Assembly (NCBI RefSeq): GCF_004153545.1
Contig: NZ_SDVA01000005.1
Location: 62,001 to 126,000, forward strand
Reading direction: 5' to 3'
Origin: Serinicoccus sediminis
GTDB taxonomy: Bacteria; Actinomycetota; Actinomycetes; Actinomycetales; Dermatophilaceae
DNA: 64,000 bases
The notes below the pieces were generated by a model. That model was not told where the DNA came from and ran no database searches. It saw only the letters and a program-made list of their open reading frames with translations. A program made the position numbers and the translations under genes. Positions 19,476 to 29,089 of this stretch are shown piece after piece (the first letter of the stretch is position 1; each line of letters opens with the position of its first letter).

Positions 19476-19481
19476 GAGGAT
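19476..19481 (+). promoter_or_regulatory. -10-like element (GAGGAT) of xerD
   Basis: GAGGAT ends 8 positions before the xerD GTG at 19489 and no ribosome binding site is seen, suggesting a leaderless transcript. Confidence 0.4.
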
Positions 19482-19488
19482 CACGGAC

Positions 19489-20475
19489 GTGAGCGCGTCC
19501 GTGGCCAGCACCCCCCGCACCCCGCTGCAGCGGGCGTCGGGGGACTGGCTCGACCACCTGCGGGTGGAGCGCGGCCGGTCCGAGCACACCCTGCGGGCCT
19601 ACCGGCGCGACCTCGACCGCTACCTGCGCTACCTGGCCGGTCGGGGCGTCACCGCCCCGGAGCAGGTGCAGGAGCGGCACGTCACCGACTTCCTCGCGCA
19701 CCTGCGCACCGGCGACGACGAGCACGGACCGCTCGCGCCGACCTCGGCCGCCCGCGCGGTGGTGGCGGTGCGCGGCCTGCACACCTTCCTCGCCGTCGAG
19801 GGCGAGACCGTGGCGGACCCGGCCCGCGAGGTCGCCCCTCCCACGCCGCCGCGCCGCCTGCCCAAGGCGCTGACCGTGCACGACGTCGAGCGGCTCCTGC
19901 AGGCGGCCGCGGTGGGTGACACCCCCGCCGCGCTGCGCGACCGGGCGCTGCTCGAGGTGCTCTACGGCTGCGGCGCCCGGGTCAGCGAGGCCGTCGCGCT
20001 GGACGTCGACGACCTCGAGCTCGGCCGCGCGGGTGACGGCACCGGAGGGGTGGTCCGACTGTTCGGGAAGGGACGCAAGGAACGGATCGTGCCGATGGGC
20101 CGCTACGCCCGGGACGCCCTCGACGCGTGGCTGGTGCGGGGCCGCCCCGGGCTGGCGAGGAAGGGTCCCGGCACGCCCGCCGTCTTCGTCAACGCGCGCG
20201 GGGGACGGCTGTCCCGGCAGTCGGCGTGGACCGCGATCCGGACGTACGCCGACCGGGCGGGGCTGCGCGGCGAGATCTCACCGCATACCCTCCGGCACTC
20301 CTTCGCCACGCACCTCCTCGACGGGGGAGCGGACGTCCGCGTCGTCCAGGAGCTGCTCGGCCACGCCTCGGTCGCGACGACGCAGATCTACACCCACGTC
20401 TCGACGCAGCACCTCAGAGAGGTGTATGCGCAGTCCCACCCCCGGGCCCGCAGCGGCGGTCAGGTCTCAACCTGA
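19489..20475 (+). CDS. xerD: Tyrosine recombinase XerD
   Basis: Chromosome-dimer resolution recombinase, 328 residues. The N-terminal SAM-like DNA-binding domain contains [20 protein letters not shown]. The catalytic domain has Arg in [30 protein letters not shown] (His-x-x-Arg), the [13 protein letters not shown] histidine and the nucleophilic Tyr in that last segment. The neighbours parA-scpA-scpB fit a housekeeping role rather than a phage integrase. The protein starts at the GTG just after a GAGGAT hexamer. Confidence 0.93.
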   Translation: MSASVASTPRTPLQRASGDWLDHLRVERGRSEHTLRAYRRDLDRYLRYLAGRGVTAPEQVQERHVTDFLAHLRTGDDEHGPLAPTSAARAVVAVRGLHTFLAVEGETVADPAREVAPPTPPRRLPKALTVHDVERLLQAAAVGDTPAALRDRALLEVLYGCGARVSEAVALDVDDLELGRAGDGTGGVVRLFGKGRKERIVPMGRYARDALDAWLVRGRPGLARKGPGTPAVFVNARGGRLSRQSAWTAIRTYADRAGLRGEISPHTLRHSFATHLLDGGADVRVVQELLGHASVATTQIYTHVSTQHLREVYAQSHPRARSGGQVST

Positions 20476-20517
20476 GGTCGAGGTGAAGGCAGATGGCCCT
20501 GCCCCGGACCGGTGGAT

Positions 20518-20523
20518 TAGGGT
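20518..20523 (+). promoter_or_regulatory. -10 element (TAGGGT) of parA promoter
   Basis: TAGGGT lies 55 bp before the parA GTG. Unlike most starts here, parA would then have a short leader, with GGAGA as ribosome binding site about 7 bases before the GTG. Confidence 0.5.
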
Positions 20524-20577
20524 CGGAGCGATCGGCGGGACGCCGACCACGACCCACCACGCACCTGGAGACACCAC

Positions 20578-21462
20578 GTGACCCACGACCGGCTGCCCGG
20601 TACCGAGACCTCGGGCGTGGGGCAGGAAGGCCCCACCGGCCGCCCGTTGCCCGACTTCGCCGTCCCCCCGCCCCTGGCCAGCCACGGTCCGGCCCGCGTC
20701 ATCGCGATGTGCAACCAGAAGGGCGGGGTCGGCAAGACCACGACCACCATCAACCTGGGCGCCGCGCTGGCGGAGTACGGCCGGAAGGTGCTCATGGTCG
20801 ACTTCGACCCGCAGGGCGCGCTGTCGGTCGGCTTCGGGGTGCGCGCCCACGACCTCGACGTGACGATCTACAACCTGCTCGTCGAGCGCGGCCACGACGT
20901 CCGCGACGTCATCCAGCCCACGCGCATCCCCGGCATCGACATCCTGCCGACCAACATCGACCTCTCGGCGGCGGAGGTCCAGCTCGTGGGCGAGGTCGCG
21001 CGCGAGCAGGTCCTGGCCCGCGTCCTGCGCCCGGTGCTCGACGACTACGACGTCGTCTTCATCGACTGCCAGCCCTCCCTCGGCCTGCTCACCGTCAACG
21101 CGCTCACCGCCGCGCACGGCGTCGTCATCCCGTTGGAGACCGAGTTCTTCGCCATGCGCGGCGTCGCCCTGCTCATCGAGACCATCGAGAAGATCACCGA
21201 CCGGCTCAACCCGCGCCTGGAGGTCGACGGCATCCTCGCCACGATGTACGACGGCCGCACCCTGCACTCCCGCGAGGTCGTCCGCAGCGTCGTCGACCAC
21301 TTCGGCGACACCGTCTTCCACACCGTCATCAGTCGCACGGTGAAGTTCCCGGACGCCACGCTGGCCGCCGAGCCCATCACCACCTACGCCAGCACGCACT
21401 CGGGCGCGGAGGCCTACCGGCAGCTCGCCCGCGAGCTCGTCTCGCGCGGCGGCGCCCCCTGA
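20578..21462 (+). CDS. parA: ParA/Soj-family ATPase
   Basis: Walker-type partition ATPase, 294 residues. The deviant Walker A CNQKGGVGKTTTTINLGAAL lies near residue 45, Walker A' in LMVDFDPQGALSVGFG and Walker B in DVVFIDCQPSLGLL. No ParB gene follows; instead it precedes scpA and scpB, as in many actinobacteria, where it is thought to serve chromosome organisation rather than origin segregation. The ~40-residue N-terminal extension is low-complexity. Confidence 0.92.
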   Translation: MTHDRLPGTETSGVGQEGPTGRPLPDFAVPPPLASHGPARVIAMCNQKGGVGKTTTTINLGAALAEYGRKVLMVDFDPQGALSVGFGVRAHDLDVTIYNLLVERGHDVRDVIQPTRIPGIDILPTNIDLSAAEVQLVGEVAREQVLARVLRPVLDDYDVVFIDCQPSLGLLTVNALTAAHGVVIPLETEFFAMRGVALLIETIEKITDRLNPRLEVDGILATMYDGRTLHSREVVRSVVDHFGDTVFHTVISRTVKFPDATLAAEPITTYASTHSGAEAYRQLARELVSRGGAP

Positions 21463-21473
21463 GCGAGGTGGGT

Positions 21474-22340
21474 ATGCCTCCCGCCGGCGACGCCAGGCCC
21501 GAGACCCCGGGCGGGGTCCTGGTCGCGGGGCGGGCCGGGTTCGAGGTGCACCTCGACGTCTTCTCCGGACCGTTCGAGCTGCTGCTCGGCCTCATCGCCA
21601 AGCACAAGCTCGACGTCACCGAGATCGCCCTGGCCAGGGTGACCGACGAGTTCGTCGCCTACCTGCGGGCGGCGCAGGACGGCGAGGGGGAGTGGGACCT
21701 GTCCCAGGCCAGCGAGTTCGTCCTCATCGCCGCCACCCTGCTCGACCTCAAGGCCGCCCGGCTGCTGCCGAGTGCGCGGGAGGACGACGAGGAGGACCTC
21801 GCCCTCATCGAGGCGCGGGACCTGCTCTTCGCCCGGCTGCTGCAGTACCGCGCGTTCAAGCAGGTCGCCGACGAGCTGCGGCTGCAGATGGAGGGCAAGG
21901 GCCGGATCTTCGCCCGCGACGTCGGGGTCGAGGAGCGCTTCGCCTCGCTGCTGCCCGAGCTCGTGCTGACCATCACCCCGGAGCAGCTCGCGATGATCGC
22001 CGGGCGGGCGATGATCCCCAAGCCACCGCCCACGGTCGGCGTGGAGCACCTGCACGCCGCCCAGGTGTCGGTGCGCGAACAGGCCTCGATCGTCGTGGCG
22101 CGGCTGCGCGAGCGGGGGAGCGCGAGCTTCCGCGAGCTGGTGGCGGACGCCGACTCCACGCTGGTCATCGTGGCCCGCTTCCTCTCGCTGCTGGAGCTGT
22201 TCCGCGACACCGTGGTCGCCCTGGACCAGGACGAGGCGCTGGGTGAGCTCACGGTGCGCTGGACCGGCCCCGAGGGTGCCGCGGTGGCCCCGGTGGGCAC
22301 CGAGTTCGACGAGGAGGTGACCGGTGAGCCGGTCGGATGA
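21474..22340 (+). CDS. scpA: Segregation and condensation protein A
   Basis: Kleisin subunit that links the SMC heads in the SMC-ScpAB condensin, 288 residues. The family N-terminus FEVHLDVFSGPFELLLGLIA is followed by HKLDVTEIALARVTDEFVAY and the C-terminal winged helix (SFRELVADADSTLVIVARFL). The ATG at 21474 is preferred (GCGAGG upstream); a GTG at 21468 is in frame. It overlaps scpB by 17 bp. Confidence 0.93.
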   Translation: MPPAGDARPETPGGVLVAGRAGFEVHLDVFSGPFELLLGLIAKHKLDVTEIALARVTDEFVAYLRAAQDGEGEWDLSQASEFVLIAATLLDLKAARLLPSAREDDEEDLALIEARDLLFARLLQYRAFKQVADELRLQMEGKGRIFARDVGVEERFASLLPELVLTITPEQLAMIAGRAMIPKPPPTVGVEHLHAAQVSVREQASIVVARLRERGSASFRELVADADSTLVIVARFLSLLELFRDTVVALDQDEALGELTVRWTGPEGAAVAPVGTEFDEEVTGEPVG

Positions 22341-23043
22341 CCAGGACACGACCCCGGTGACGCGCGGCGACGGCATACCGTCGACCGGCACCGACATCGG
22401 CACCGAGCCGGAGCCCGGGCCCGAGCCGCAGCAACCGGCGGCGGAGCCCGAGGACCCGCAGGAGCCCACAGCCCTGGACGTCCGCGCCCTGCCCGGTGGC
22501 GCCCGGTCGGCCGTCGAGGCCGTCCTCATGGTCATCGACGAGCCGGTCACCGAGGAGGCGCTGGCCAGCGCCCTCGAGCTGCCGCTGGACGAGGTCGGCG
22601 CCGTGCTCGACGCGCTCGCCCAGGAGTATGCCGAGGGCCAGCGGGGCTTCATGCTGCGCCGGCTGGGCGGCGGGTGGCGGATCTACAGCCGGCCGGAATA
22701 CGCGCCGGTGGTGGAGAAGTTTCTCCTGGGAGGCCAGCAGGCGCGGCTGACCCAGGCCGCGCTCGAGACCCTCGCGGTCATCGCCTACCGGCAGCCCATC
22801 AGCCGGGCCCGGATCGGCGCCATCCGCGGGGTCAACGTGGACGGTGTCGTGCGGACCCTGCTGGCCCGCGGCATGGTCACCGAGGCCGGCCAGGACCCCA
22901 CCGGCGGCGCGGTGCTCTACGGCACGACCGACCTGTTCCTGCAGCGGATGGGCCTGGACGGGCTGGACGACCTGCCGGCGCTCGCCCCCTATCTCCCCTC
23001 GGCCGAGGTGCTCGAGGAGCTCGCATCGGAAGGACTCGCATGA
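22324..23043 (+). CDS. scpB: Segregation and condensation protein B
   Basis: Dimeric winged-helix partner of ScpA in condensin, 239 residues. The core contains AVEAVLMVIDEPVTEEALAS, GFMLRRLGGGWRIYSRPEYA, LTQAALETLAVIAYRQPISR and IGAIRGVNVDGVVRTLLARG. A ~50-residue acidic, Pro-rich N-terminal region precedes it. It starts inside scpA and overlaps rluB by 4 bp, so the three genes form one coupled operon. Confidence 0.93.
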   Translation: MSRSDDQDTTPVTRGDGIPSTGTDIGTEPEPGPEPQQPAAEPEDPQEPTALDVRALPGGARSAVEAVLMVIDEPVTEEALASALELPLDEVGAVLDALAQEYAEGQRGFMLRRLGGGWRIYSRPEYAPVVEKFLLGGQQARLTQAALETLAVIAYRQPISRARIGAIRGVNVDGVVRTLLARGMVTEAGQDPTGGAVLYGTTDLFLQRMGLDGLDDLPALAPYLPSAEVLEELASEGLA

Positions 23044-24023
23044 CCAACGGCAAGCAGCGACCCGGCTCACGGGGCGGCGACAAGGGCCAGGGCAAGGGCC
23101 AGGGCAAGGGTGCCCCCCGGGGCGGCGCTCGCTCCGGCGGACGCACCGCAGGCGGACGCTCCGGCGGGCGCGGCGGCGCCCCCGGCGTCCCGGCTCAGGG
23201 CGGAGGCGCCGGCCCGCGCCGCGCGGGGGGCAGCCGTCCGCCGCGACGCCGTCGGCCCACCACGCCGCCGGACCCCGCCTCCCGCGACGTCCACAGCCCC
23301 GAGGGCGTCCGCCTGCAGAAGCTGCTGGCCGGTGCCGGCTTCGGCAGCCGCCGCGCCTGCGAGAAGCTCATCGAGGAGGGCCGCGTCGAGGTCGACGGCC
23401 AGGTGGTCGTCGAGCTGGGCGTCCGGGTCGACCCGGCCACCCAGACCGTGCACGTGGACGGCGACCGCGTCGTCGTCGACACCGACAAGGTCTACCTCGC
23501 CTTCAACAAGCCGGCCGGCGTCGTCTCCACCATGGAGGACGACGAGGGGCGGCCCTGCCTCACCGACTACGTGGGCCACCTGTCCCAGCGGCTCTTCCAC
23601 GTCGGCCGCCTGGACGTCGACACCGAGGGCCTGCTGCTGCTCACCAACGACGGCGACCTCGCGCACAAGCTGCAGCACCCGGCCTACGGCGTCCCCAAGA
23701 CCTACGTCGCGCAGGTGCACGGCGTCGTCGGGCCGGGGATCGGCAAGCAGCTGCGCGACGGGGTCCAGCTCGAGGACGGCGTCGCCAAGGCCGACAGCTT
23801 CCGGCTGGTCGACGACATCCCGGGCCACTCCATCGTGGAGGTGGTGCTCCACGAGGGCCGCAAGCACATCGTCCGCCGGATGATGGAGGAGGTCGGCTAC
23901 CCGGTCGAGGCGCTGTCCCGGGTGCAGATCGGCCCGATCCGGCTGGCGGAGCTGCGCCCGGGCAAGTACCGCGCGCTCTCCGCCGAGGAGGTCGCCCAGC
24001 TCTACCGCTCGGCGGGGGAGTAG
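23040..24023 (+). CDS. rluB: Pseudouridine synthase, RsuA/RluB family
   Basis: rRNA pseudouridine synthase, 327 residues. After a ~85-residue Gly/Arg/Lys-rich N-terminal tail come an S4 RNA-binding domain (GVRLQKLLAGAGFGSRRACE) and the catalytic domain with the Asp in HVGRLDVDTEGLLLLTNDGD, then HEGRKHIVRRMMEEVGYPV. The tail contains a short DNA tandem repeat giving KGQGKGQGKG. Placement after scpB is standard in Gram-positive bacteria. Target uridine (23S or 16S) is not determinable. Confidence 0.92.
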   Translation: MTNGKQRPGSRGGDKGQGKGQGKGAPRGGARSGGRTAGGRSGGRGGAPGVPAQGGGAGPRRAGGSRPPRRRRPTTPPDPASRDVHSPEGVRLQKLLAGAGFGSRRACEKLIEEGRVEVDGQVVVELGVRVDPATQTVHVDGDRVVVDTDKVYLAFNKPAGVVSTMEDDEGRPCLTDYVGHLSQRLFHVGRLDVDTEGLLLLTNDGDLAHKLQHPAYGVPKTYVAQVHGVVGPGIGKQLRDGVQLEDGVAKADSFRLVDDIPGHSIVEVVLHEGRKHIVRRMMEEVGYPVEALSRVQIGPIRLAELRPGKYRALSAEEVAQLYRSAGE

Positions 24024-24031
24024 GGCACCAG

Positions 24032-24079
24032 GACGGTCCCGTGCGCGTCGGGCACGTGCCCGAGATCCACGGGACCGTC
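24032..24079. terminator. Nested palindromes after the scpA-scpB-rluB operon
   Basis: Outer arms GACGGTCCCGTG (24032-24043) and its complement (24068-24079) enclose a perfect 16-base palindrome, TCGGGCACGTGCCCGA (24048-24063). The structure begins 9 bp after the rluB stop and ends before the cmk promoter, so it is a likely terminator without a T-tract. Confidence 0.65.
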
Positions 24080-24120
24080 GGCGGCACGGCCGGGGCGGGT
24101 ATGCCGTTCCCCTCGCCGGG

Positions 24121-24126
24121 TAGGGT
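24121..24126 (+). promoter_or_regulatory. -10 element (TAGGGT) of leaderless cmk promoter
   Basis: TAGGGT ends 7 positions before the GTG of cmk at 24133; no ribosome binding site is present. Confidence 0.55.
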
Positions 24127-24132
24127 GGCCGG

Positions 24133-24867
24133 GTGTCCGCACCGCCCCTCACCGTCGCCATCGACGGGCCCTCCGGGTCCGGCAAGTCCTCCGTCTCCCG
24201 GGCGGTCGCCCGTGAGCTCGGCCTGGCCTACCTGGACACCGGCGCGATGTACCGCGCCCTGGCCTGGCACTGCCTCGAGCAGGGTCTGGACCTCGGCGAC
24301 CGGGAGGCGGTGGCCCAGGCCGCCCGGGACCTGCCGCTCGACATGCCGACCGACCCGGACGAGCAGAGCGTCGCCGTCGGCGGCACCGACGTCACCGGTG
24401 CGATCCGCGAGCAGCGGGTCACCGAGCAGGTCTCCGCGGTCGCGACCAACCTCGACGTGCGCGCCGAGCTGCGGCGCCGGCAGCGCGAGGTCATCGGCGC
24501 CCAGCGCGAGCAGCGCGGCGGCATCGTGGCCGAGGGCCGCGACATCACGACGGTCGTCGCGCCGGACGCCGAGCACCGGGTCCTGCTGACGGCCTCCGAG
24601 GAGGCCCGGCTGGCCCGCCGGTCCACCGAGCTGCACGGCGGCGCGGACGCCGTGCAGGTCGCGGCCACCCGCGACCAGATCGTCCGGCGGGACGAGCAGG
24701 ACTCCACCGTGAGCGCCTTCATGGAAGCCGCGGACGGGGTCGTGACGTTGGACACCTCAGACCTGGACTTCGACGAGGTCGTCGCGGCCGTGCTCGCCCT
24801 GGTCAGGGGCGAGGTCACGCCGCGGACCGAACCGGACGCACCGCATACCCCCGACATCGACGCCTGA
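24133..24867 (+). CDS. cmk: Cytidylate kinase
   Basis: Phosphorylates CMP/dCMP, 244 residues. P-loop [20 protein letters not shown] near residue 10, [36 protein letters not shown] and the lid region [10 protein letters not shown] are present, with [10 protein letters not shown] near the C-terminus. The GTG start follows a leaderless -10. The gene is 11 bp ahead of the sulfurtransferase gene. Confidence 0.94.
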   Translation: MSAPPLTVAIDGPSGSGKSSVSRAVARELGLAYLDTGAMYRALAWHCLEQGLDLGDREAVAQAARDLPLDMPTDPDEQSVAVGGTDVTGAIREQRVTEQVSAVATNLDVRAELRRRQREVIGAQREQRGGIVAEGRDITTVVAPDAEHRVLLTASEEARLARRSTELHGGADAVQVAATRDQIVRRDEQDSTVSAFMEAADGVVTLDTSDLDFDEVVAAVLALVRGEVTPRTEPDAPHTPDIDA

Positions 24868-24878
24868 GGAGAGACCCC

Positions 24879-25730
24879 ATGAGCGACAAGATCGAGGCCT
24901 ACGCCCACCCCGAGCGCCTGGTCACCACCGCGTGGCTGGCCGAGCATCTGGACGACGACGGCGTCGTGGTCCTGGAGTCCGACGAGGACGTGCTGCTCTA
25001 CGACACCGGGCACATCCCCGGCGCCCGCAAGCTCGACTGGCACACCGACCTCAACGACCCGCTCACCCGTGACTACGTCGACGGCGAGCGCTTCGCGCAG
25101 GTCATGTCCGAGCGTGGCATCGGGCGCGACACCACCGTCGTCATCTACGGCGACCGGTCCAACTGGTGGGCCGCCTACGCGCTGTGGGTGATGACCCTGT
25201 TCGGCCACGAGGACGTGCGGCTGCTCGACGGCGGCCGGGCCAAGTGGGTCGAGGAGGGCCGTGAGCTCACCACCGACGCGCCCGAGGTGACCGCCGCCGA
25301 CTACCCCGTCGTGGACCGTGACGACACCGCGGTGCGCGCCTTCAAGGCCGACGTCCTCGACCACCTGGGCCGGCCGATGGTCGACGTGCGCAGCCCGGGC
25401 GAGTTCTCCGGCGAGCTGCTGCACATGCCGGACTACCCGCAGGAGGGCGCGATGCGCGGCGGGCACATCCCCGGGGCGAAGTCCGTGCCGTGGGCCCGGG
25501 CGGCCAACGAGGACGGCACCTTCCGCTCCCGCGAGGAGCTCGAGGCGATCTACCTGCAGGAGCAGGGCCTGTCCACCGACGACGACGTGGTCGCGTACTG
25601 CCGCATCGGCGAGCGCTCCAGCCACACCTGGTTCGTCCTGACCCACCTGCTCGGCTTCGAGAAGGTCCGCAACTACGACGGCAGCTGGACCGAGTGGGGC
25701 AACTCGGTCGGCGTGCCGGTGGAGCGCTGA
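24879..25730 (+). CDS. sseA: Thiosulfate sulfurtransferase (rhodanese, two-domain)
   Basis: Two rhodanese domains, 283 residues. The N-terminal inactive domain has [20 protein letters not shown]; the C-terminal domain has [27 protein letters not shown] and the active-site loop [20 protein letters not shown] with the persulfide-carrying Cys. This matches the actinobacterial CysA/SseA group. The ATG has a GGAGAGA ribosome binding site. Its partner sufE follows after 3 bp. Confidence 0.93.
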   Translation: MSDKIEAYAHPERLVTTAWLAEHLDDDGVVVLESDEDVLLYDTGHIPGARKLDWHTDLNDPLTRDYVDGERFAQVMSERGIGRDTTVVIYGDRSNWWAAYALWVMTLFGHEDVRLLDGGRAKWVEEGRELTTDAPEVTAADYPVVDRDDTAVRAFKADVLDHLGRPMVDVRSPGEFSGELLHMPDYPQEGAMRGGHIPGAKSVPWARAANEDGTFRSREELEAIYLQEQGLSTDDDVVAYCRIGERSSHTWFVLTHLLGFEKVRNYDGSWTEWGNSVGVPVER

Positions 25731-25733
25731 GGG

Positions 25734-26228
25734 ATGCCGACCGGAACCGACACCGACCGGAGCGACCTGCCGGAGGCCATGGCCGAGCTCGCGGAGGACT
25801 TCCACGCGGTCAGCGAGGCCGAGCGCCTGCAGCTGCTGCTCGAGCTGTCCCGCGAGCTGCCCTCCCTGCCCGAGCGCTACGACGGCAGCCTGGACACCAT
25901 GGAGCGGGTCGACGAGTGCCAGTCGCCCCTCTTCCTGGCCGTCGAGGTCGAGGATGACGCGGACCACACCGTCCGGTTGTTCTTCGACGCCCCGGCCGAG
26001 GCGCCCACCACCCGTGGCTTCGCCGGGATCCTGCACGAGAGCCTGGACGGGCTGCCCGCCCGGCAGGTCCTCGACGTGCCGGACGACGCCCCCTACCGCT
26101 TCGGCCTGGCCGAGGCCGTCTCCCCGCTGCGCATGCGGGGCATGGTCGGCATGCTCAGCCGGATCAAGCGACAGGTGCGGCTGCGCGACGACGCCCGCAC
26201 CGCCGAGGCCGGGCAGGAGAGCGCATGA
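25734..26228 (+). CDS. sufE: SufE-family sulfur acceptor
   Basis: SufE-like protein of 164 residues that accepts sulfur as a persulfide. The conserved Cys is in [20 protein letters not shown], followed by [20 protein letters not shown] and [16 protein letters not shown]. The directly upstream rhodanese suggests it works with that enzyme; actinobacteria commonly pair sseA with sufE. It overlaps der by 4 bp (ATGA). Confidence 0.9.
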   Translation: MPTGTDTDRSDLPEAMAELAEDFHAVSEAERLQLLLELSRELPSLPERYDGSLDTMERVDECQSPLFLAVEVEDDADHTVRLFFDAPAEAPTTRGFAGILHESLDGLPARQVLDVPDDAPYRFGLAEAVSPLRMRGMVGMLSRIKRQVRLRDDARTAEAGQESA

Positions 26229-27763
26229 GCGGACCCACCGGGTCGCCCGACGACGGGGACGTGCAGGTCGAGTGGACCGGCGGTGACCCCGACGCGCTGC
26301 CCGACCTCGAGCCGAGCGAGCAGGACGAGGCGCTCGAGCAGGCGCTGCGCGCCGGGCTCGTCGACTTCGAGCTGTCCGAGGAGGACCAGGCGCTCGTCGA
26401 GCGCGGCGAGCCGGCCGACGACGAGGACGACGCCGTGGGCGGGCGGCCGGTCGTCGCGGTCGTCGGTCGGCCCAACGTCGGCAAGTCCAGCCTCGTCAAC
26501 CGGGTGCTCGGCCGCCGTGAGGCCGTCGTCGAGGACGTGCCCGGGGTGACCCGGGACCGCGTCGCCTACGACGCCGAGTGGTCCGGGCGCCGGTTCACCC
26601 TCGTCGACACCGGCGGCTGGGAGGTCGACGCCACCGGCATCCACCTGCGGGTGGCCGAGCAGGCCGAGGTCGCCGTCGAGCTGGCCGACGTCGTCATGTT
26701 CGTCGTCGACGCCACCGTCGGCGCGACGGACACCGACGAGCAGGTGGTGCGGCTGCTGCGCCGGGCCGGCAAGCCGGTCGTCCTGGTCGCCAACAAGGTC
26801 GACGACCAGCGCTTCGAGGCGGACGCGGCGATGCTGTGGAGCCTGGGTCTCGGCCAGCCCTGGCCGGTGTCCGCGCTGCACGGACGCGGGTCGGGCGACG
26901 TCCTGGACGCGCTGCTGGACGTGCTGCCGGAGACCTCCGCGGTCGCCGGGGTCTACGAGCGGGGTGGGCCCCGTCGCGTCGCGCTGCTCGGCCGGCCCAA
27001 CGTGGGCAAGTCCTCGCTGCTCAACAAGCTCGCCGGGAGCGACCGGGTCGTCGTCGACGAGGTCGCCGGCACCACCCGCGACCCGGTCGACGAGCTCATC
27101 GAGCTCGGGGACGACGGCCGGGTATGGCGCTTCGTCGACACCGCGGGTATCCGCCGGCGGGTGCACCAGACGAAGGGCGCCGACTTCTACGCCTCGCTGC
27201 GCACCCAGGCGGCGCTGGAGAAGGCCGAGGTCGCGGTCGTCCTCGTCGACGTCTCCGAGCCCATCGCCGAGCAGGACATCCGGGTGATCCAGCAGGTCGT
27301 GGACGCCGGCCGGGCCCTGGTCGTGGCCTACAACAAGTGGGACACCCTGGACGAGGAGCGGCGCTACTACCTCGAGCGGGAGATCGAGCGCGAGCTGGTC
27401 CAGATCACCTGGGCGCCGCGGGTCAACATCTCCGCGGCCACCGGACGCAACGTCGCCAAGCTGGTGCCGGCGCTGGACACCGCCCTGGCCTCGTGGGACC
27501 GCCGGATCCCGACGGCCCGGCTCAACGCCTTCCTCGGCGAGGTCGTGGCCGGGCAGCCGCACCCGGTCCGCGGGGGCAAGCAGCCGCGGGTGCTCTTCGC
27601 CACGCAGGCCGACACGCGTCCGCCGAAGTTCGTCATCTTCGCCTCCGGCTTCATCGAGGCGGGGTACCGGCGCTTCCTGGAGCGTCGGCTGCGCGAGCAG
27701 TTTGGCTTCGCCGGGACCCCCATCGAGATCTCCGTGCGGGTGCGGGAGAAGCGCCGGCGCTGA
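26225..27763 (+). CDS. der: GTPase Der (EngA)
   Basis: Double-GTPase essential for 50S ribosome maturation, 512 residues. An acidic N-terminal extension of ~75 residues precedes G domain 1 ([20 protein letters not shown] near 81; VANKVDD) and G domain 2 ([20 protein letters not shown] near 255; AYNKWDT), then the KH-like C-terminal domain ([11 protein letters not shown]). Both G domains are complete. Start overlaps sufE. Confidence 0.96.
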   Translation: MSGPTGSPDDGDVQVEWTGGDPDALPDLEPSEQDEALEQALRAGLVDFELSEEDQALVERGEPADDEDDAVGGRPVVAVVGRPNVGKSSLVNRVLGRREAVVEDVPGVTRDRVAYDAEWSGRRFTLVDTGGWEVDATGIHLRVAEQAEVAVELADVVMFVVDATVGATDTDEQVVRLLRRAGKPVVLVANKVDDQRFEADAAMLWSLGLGQPWPVSALHGRGSGDVLDALLDVLPETSAVAGVYERGGPRRVALLGRPNVGKSSLLNKLAGSDRVVVDEVAGTTRDPVDELIELGDDGRVWRFVDTAGIRRRVHQTKGADFYASLRTQAALEKAEVAVVLVDVSEPIAEQDIRVIQQVVDAGRALVVAYNKWDTLDEERRYYLEREIERELVQITWAPRVNISAATGRNVAKLVPALDTALASWDRRIPTARLNAFLGEVVAGQPHPVRGGKQPRVLFATQADTRPPKFVIFASGFIEAGYRRFLERRLREQFGFAGTPIEISVRVREKRRR

Positions 27764-27781
27764 CGGTCCGGACCCGCCCGG

Positions 27782-27796
27782 CCGGTTCGGAACCGG
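27782..27796. terminator. Short hairpin after der
   Basis: CCGGTT-CGG-AACCGG forms a 6-bp stem with a 3-base loop 18 bp after the der stop and before the tRNA promoter. No T-tract follows. Confidence 0.4.
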
Positions 27797-27810
27797 GCCC
27801 CCCGGTGGGG

Positions 27811-27816
27811 TAATAT
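27811..27816 (+). promoter_or_regulatory. -10 element (TAATAT) of tRNA-Pro promoter
   Basis: TAATAT, a near-consensus and unusually AT-rich hexamer for this DNA, lies 32 bp before the tRNA gene. Confidence 0.6.
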
Positions 27817-27847
27817 TCCGCAGGTTGCCGCCGCGGCGGTGACGCCA

Positions 27848-27921
<74 letters not shown>

Positions 27922-28096
27922 CCGGACGACCGGCCCCGCCAGCGGACACGCTGTGCCGGGGCCGTTCGTGTGCCCGGTCGTCCTCCCGGCGGCGGTCGTC
28001 CTCCCGACGGAGGACCAACGCGTCCTCCGACGGGCCCCGGAGAGTCGGGCCTTTCCGACGACGCGCTCGCCCCTGTGGTCTCCCTAGCGTCGTGGC
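27922..28096. other. Non-coding spacer after tRNA-Pro
   Basis: I see no gene, no tRNA 3'-end duplicate that would mark an attachment site, and no integrase. A TAGCGT hexamer at 28085-28090 ends 7 bases before the next ATG, a likely leaderless -10. Confidence 0.5.
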
Positions 28097-28939
28097 ATGG
28101 CCCCCTACCGCACCAGCCCGCTCCACGACCCTGCCCCGCGCCCTCCCTCGCACCGTCCTGCGCCGGGACCCACGGATGCCGTGCGGCGCGGCCGTCAGCC
28201 GCGCCCCGTCCCGCAGTACTCCCGTCGCCGCATCCTCGGCACGTGGGCTGGTGCCGCGCTGCCGATGGCGCTGCTCGCCTGGGTGGGTGCCCCGCTGCTG
28301 GCGTCGTTCCTCGACGGGCCGAGCGCGTGGCCGCGGGCCATCCTGCTGTGCCTCACCGCAGGCCTGGTCTGGCAGTTCGTCCTCGTCATGGTCCTCATCC
28401 GCCGCGAGCAGGGGACGCTGCGCTGGCCGGTGCTCAGGGAGGCGCTCTGGCTCCGCAGCCCCCGCCACCCGCGCACCGGCCGGCGGGGCGGGCGGCTGTG
28501 GTGGGTCCTCGTCCCCTGCGTCCTGCTCGTCGCCGCGCAGGAGGAGCTGCCCACGCTCCCTGCGCCGGTCCGGCGGGACCTGGGCCTCTTCCTGCAGTCC
28601 GTCCCCGGCCAGGAGTTCTTCGCCGGCAACTGGGCCTGGTTCGCGGTGGTCGTCGTCATGATGGTGTTCAACACCGTGCTGGGGGAGGAGCTGCTGTTCC
28701 GCGGCCTGCTGCTGCCCCGGATGCGTGGCGCCTTCGGGACGCGGGACTGGCTGGTGAACGGTCTGCTCTTCGCCGCCTACCACCTCCACACCCCGTGGTC
28801 CATCCCCGTGAACCTGCTGGACACCGTCATCGTCTCGTGGCCCGCCAGGCGGTTCCGGAGCGCCCTGATCGGCATCTGCGTGCACAGCGTCCAGACGCTG
28901 GTCCTCACCGCCGTGCTGCTGGGGCTCGTGCTGCGCTGA
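28097..28939 (+). CDS. CPBP-family intramembrane metalloprotease
   Basis: CAAX-protease/bacteriocin-processing family membrane protein, 280 residues with several hydrophobic helices. The motif GEELLFRGLLLPRM (EExxxR) and LLFAAYHLHTPWS (the FxxxH site) carry the expected catalytic Glu and His residues. The substrate is unknown. The ATG directly follows a TAGCGT -10 (distance 7). The N-terminal ~35 residues are Pro/Arg-rich and cytoplasmic. Confidence 0.85.
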   Translation: MAPYRTSPLHDPAPRPPSHRPAPGPTDAVRRGRQPRPVPQYSRRRILGTWAGAALPMALLAWVGAPLLASFLDGPSAWPRAILLCLTAGLVWQFVLVMVLIRREQGTLRWPVLREALWLRSPRHPRTGRRGGRLWWVLVPCVLLVAAQEELPTLPAPVRRDLGLFLQSVPGQEFFAGNWAWFAVVVVMMVFNTVLGEELLFRGLLLPRMRGAFGTRDWLVNGLLFAAYHLHTPWSIPVNLLDTVIVSWPARRFRSALIGICVHSVQTLVLTAVLLGLVLR

Positions 28940-29019
28940 GGTGCCCCAGACCGTCGTCATCCCCCGTCGGGAAGCCTCGCCGTGCCGGGGCGAGGCTAGC
29001 CATGCCGCCCCAGTCTCGC

Positions 29020-29050
29020 TATGGTCGCATTGTCGACAACTAGACAATCA
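29020..29050 (+). promoter_or_regulatory. Promoter and GntR-type operator of the BCCT gene
   Basis: A TATGGT hexamer (29020-29025) would start transcription inside the adjoining inverted repeat. The repeat contains TTGTCGACAA (29030-29039, a perfect palindrome) and also the pair ATTGTC (29029-29034) / GACAAT (29043-29048). It is a degenerate, possibly double version of the GATTGT-N2-ACAATC site found three more times in this cluster. Confidence 0.6.
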
Positions 29051-29089
29051 GCATACTGAGCTGCCCGTGCGCGACCCAAGGAGACGACC

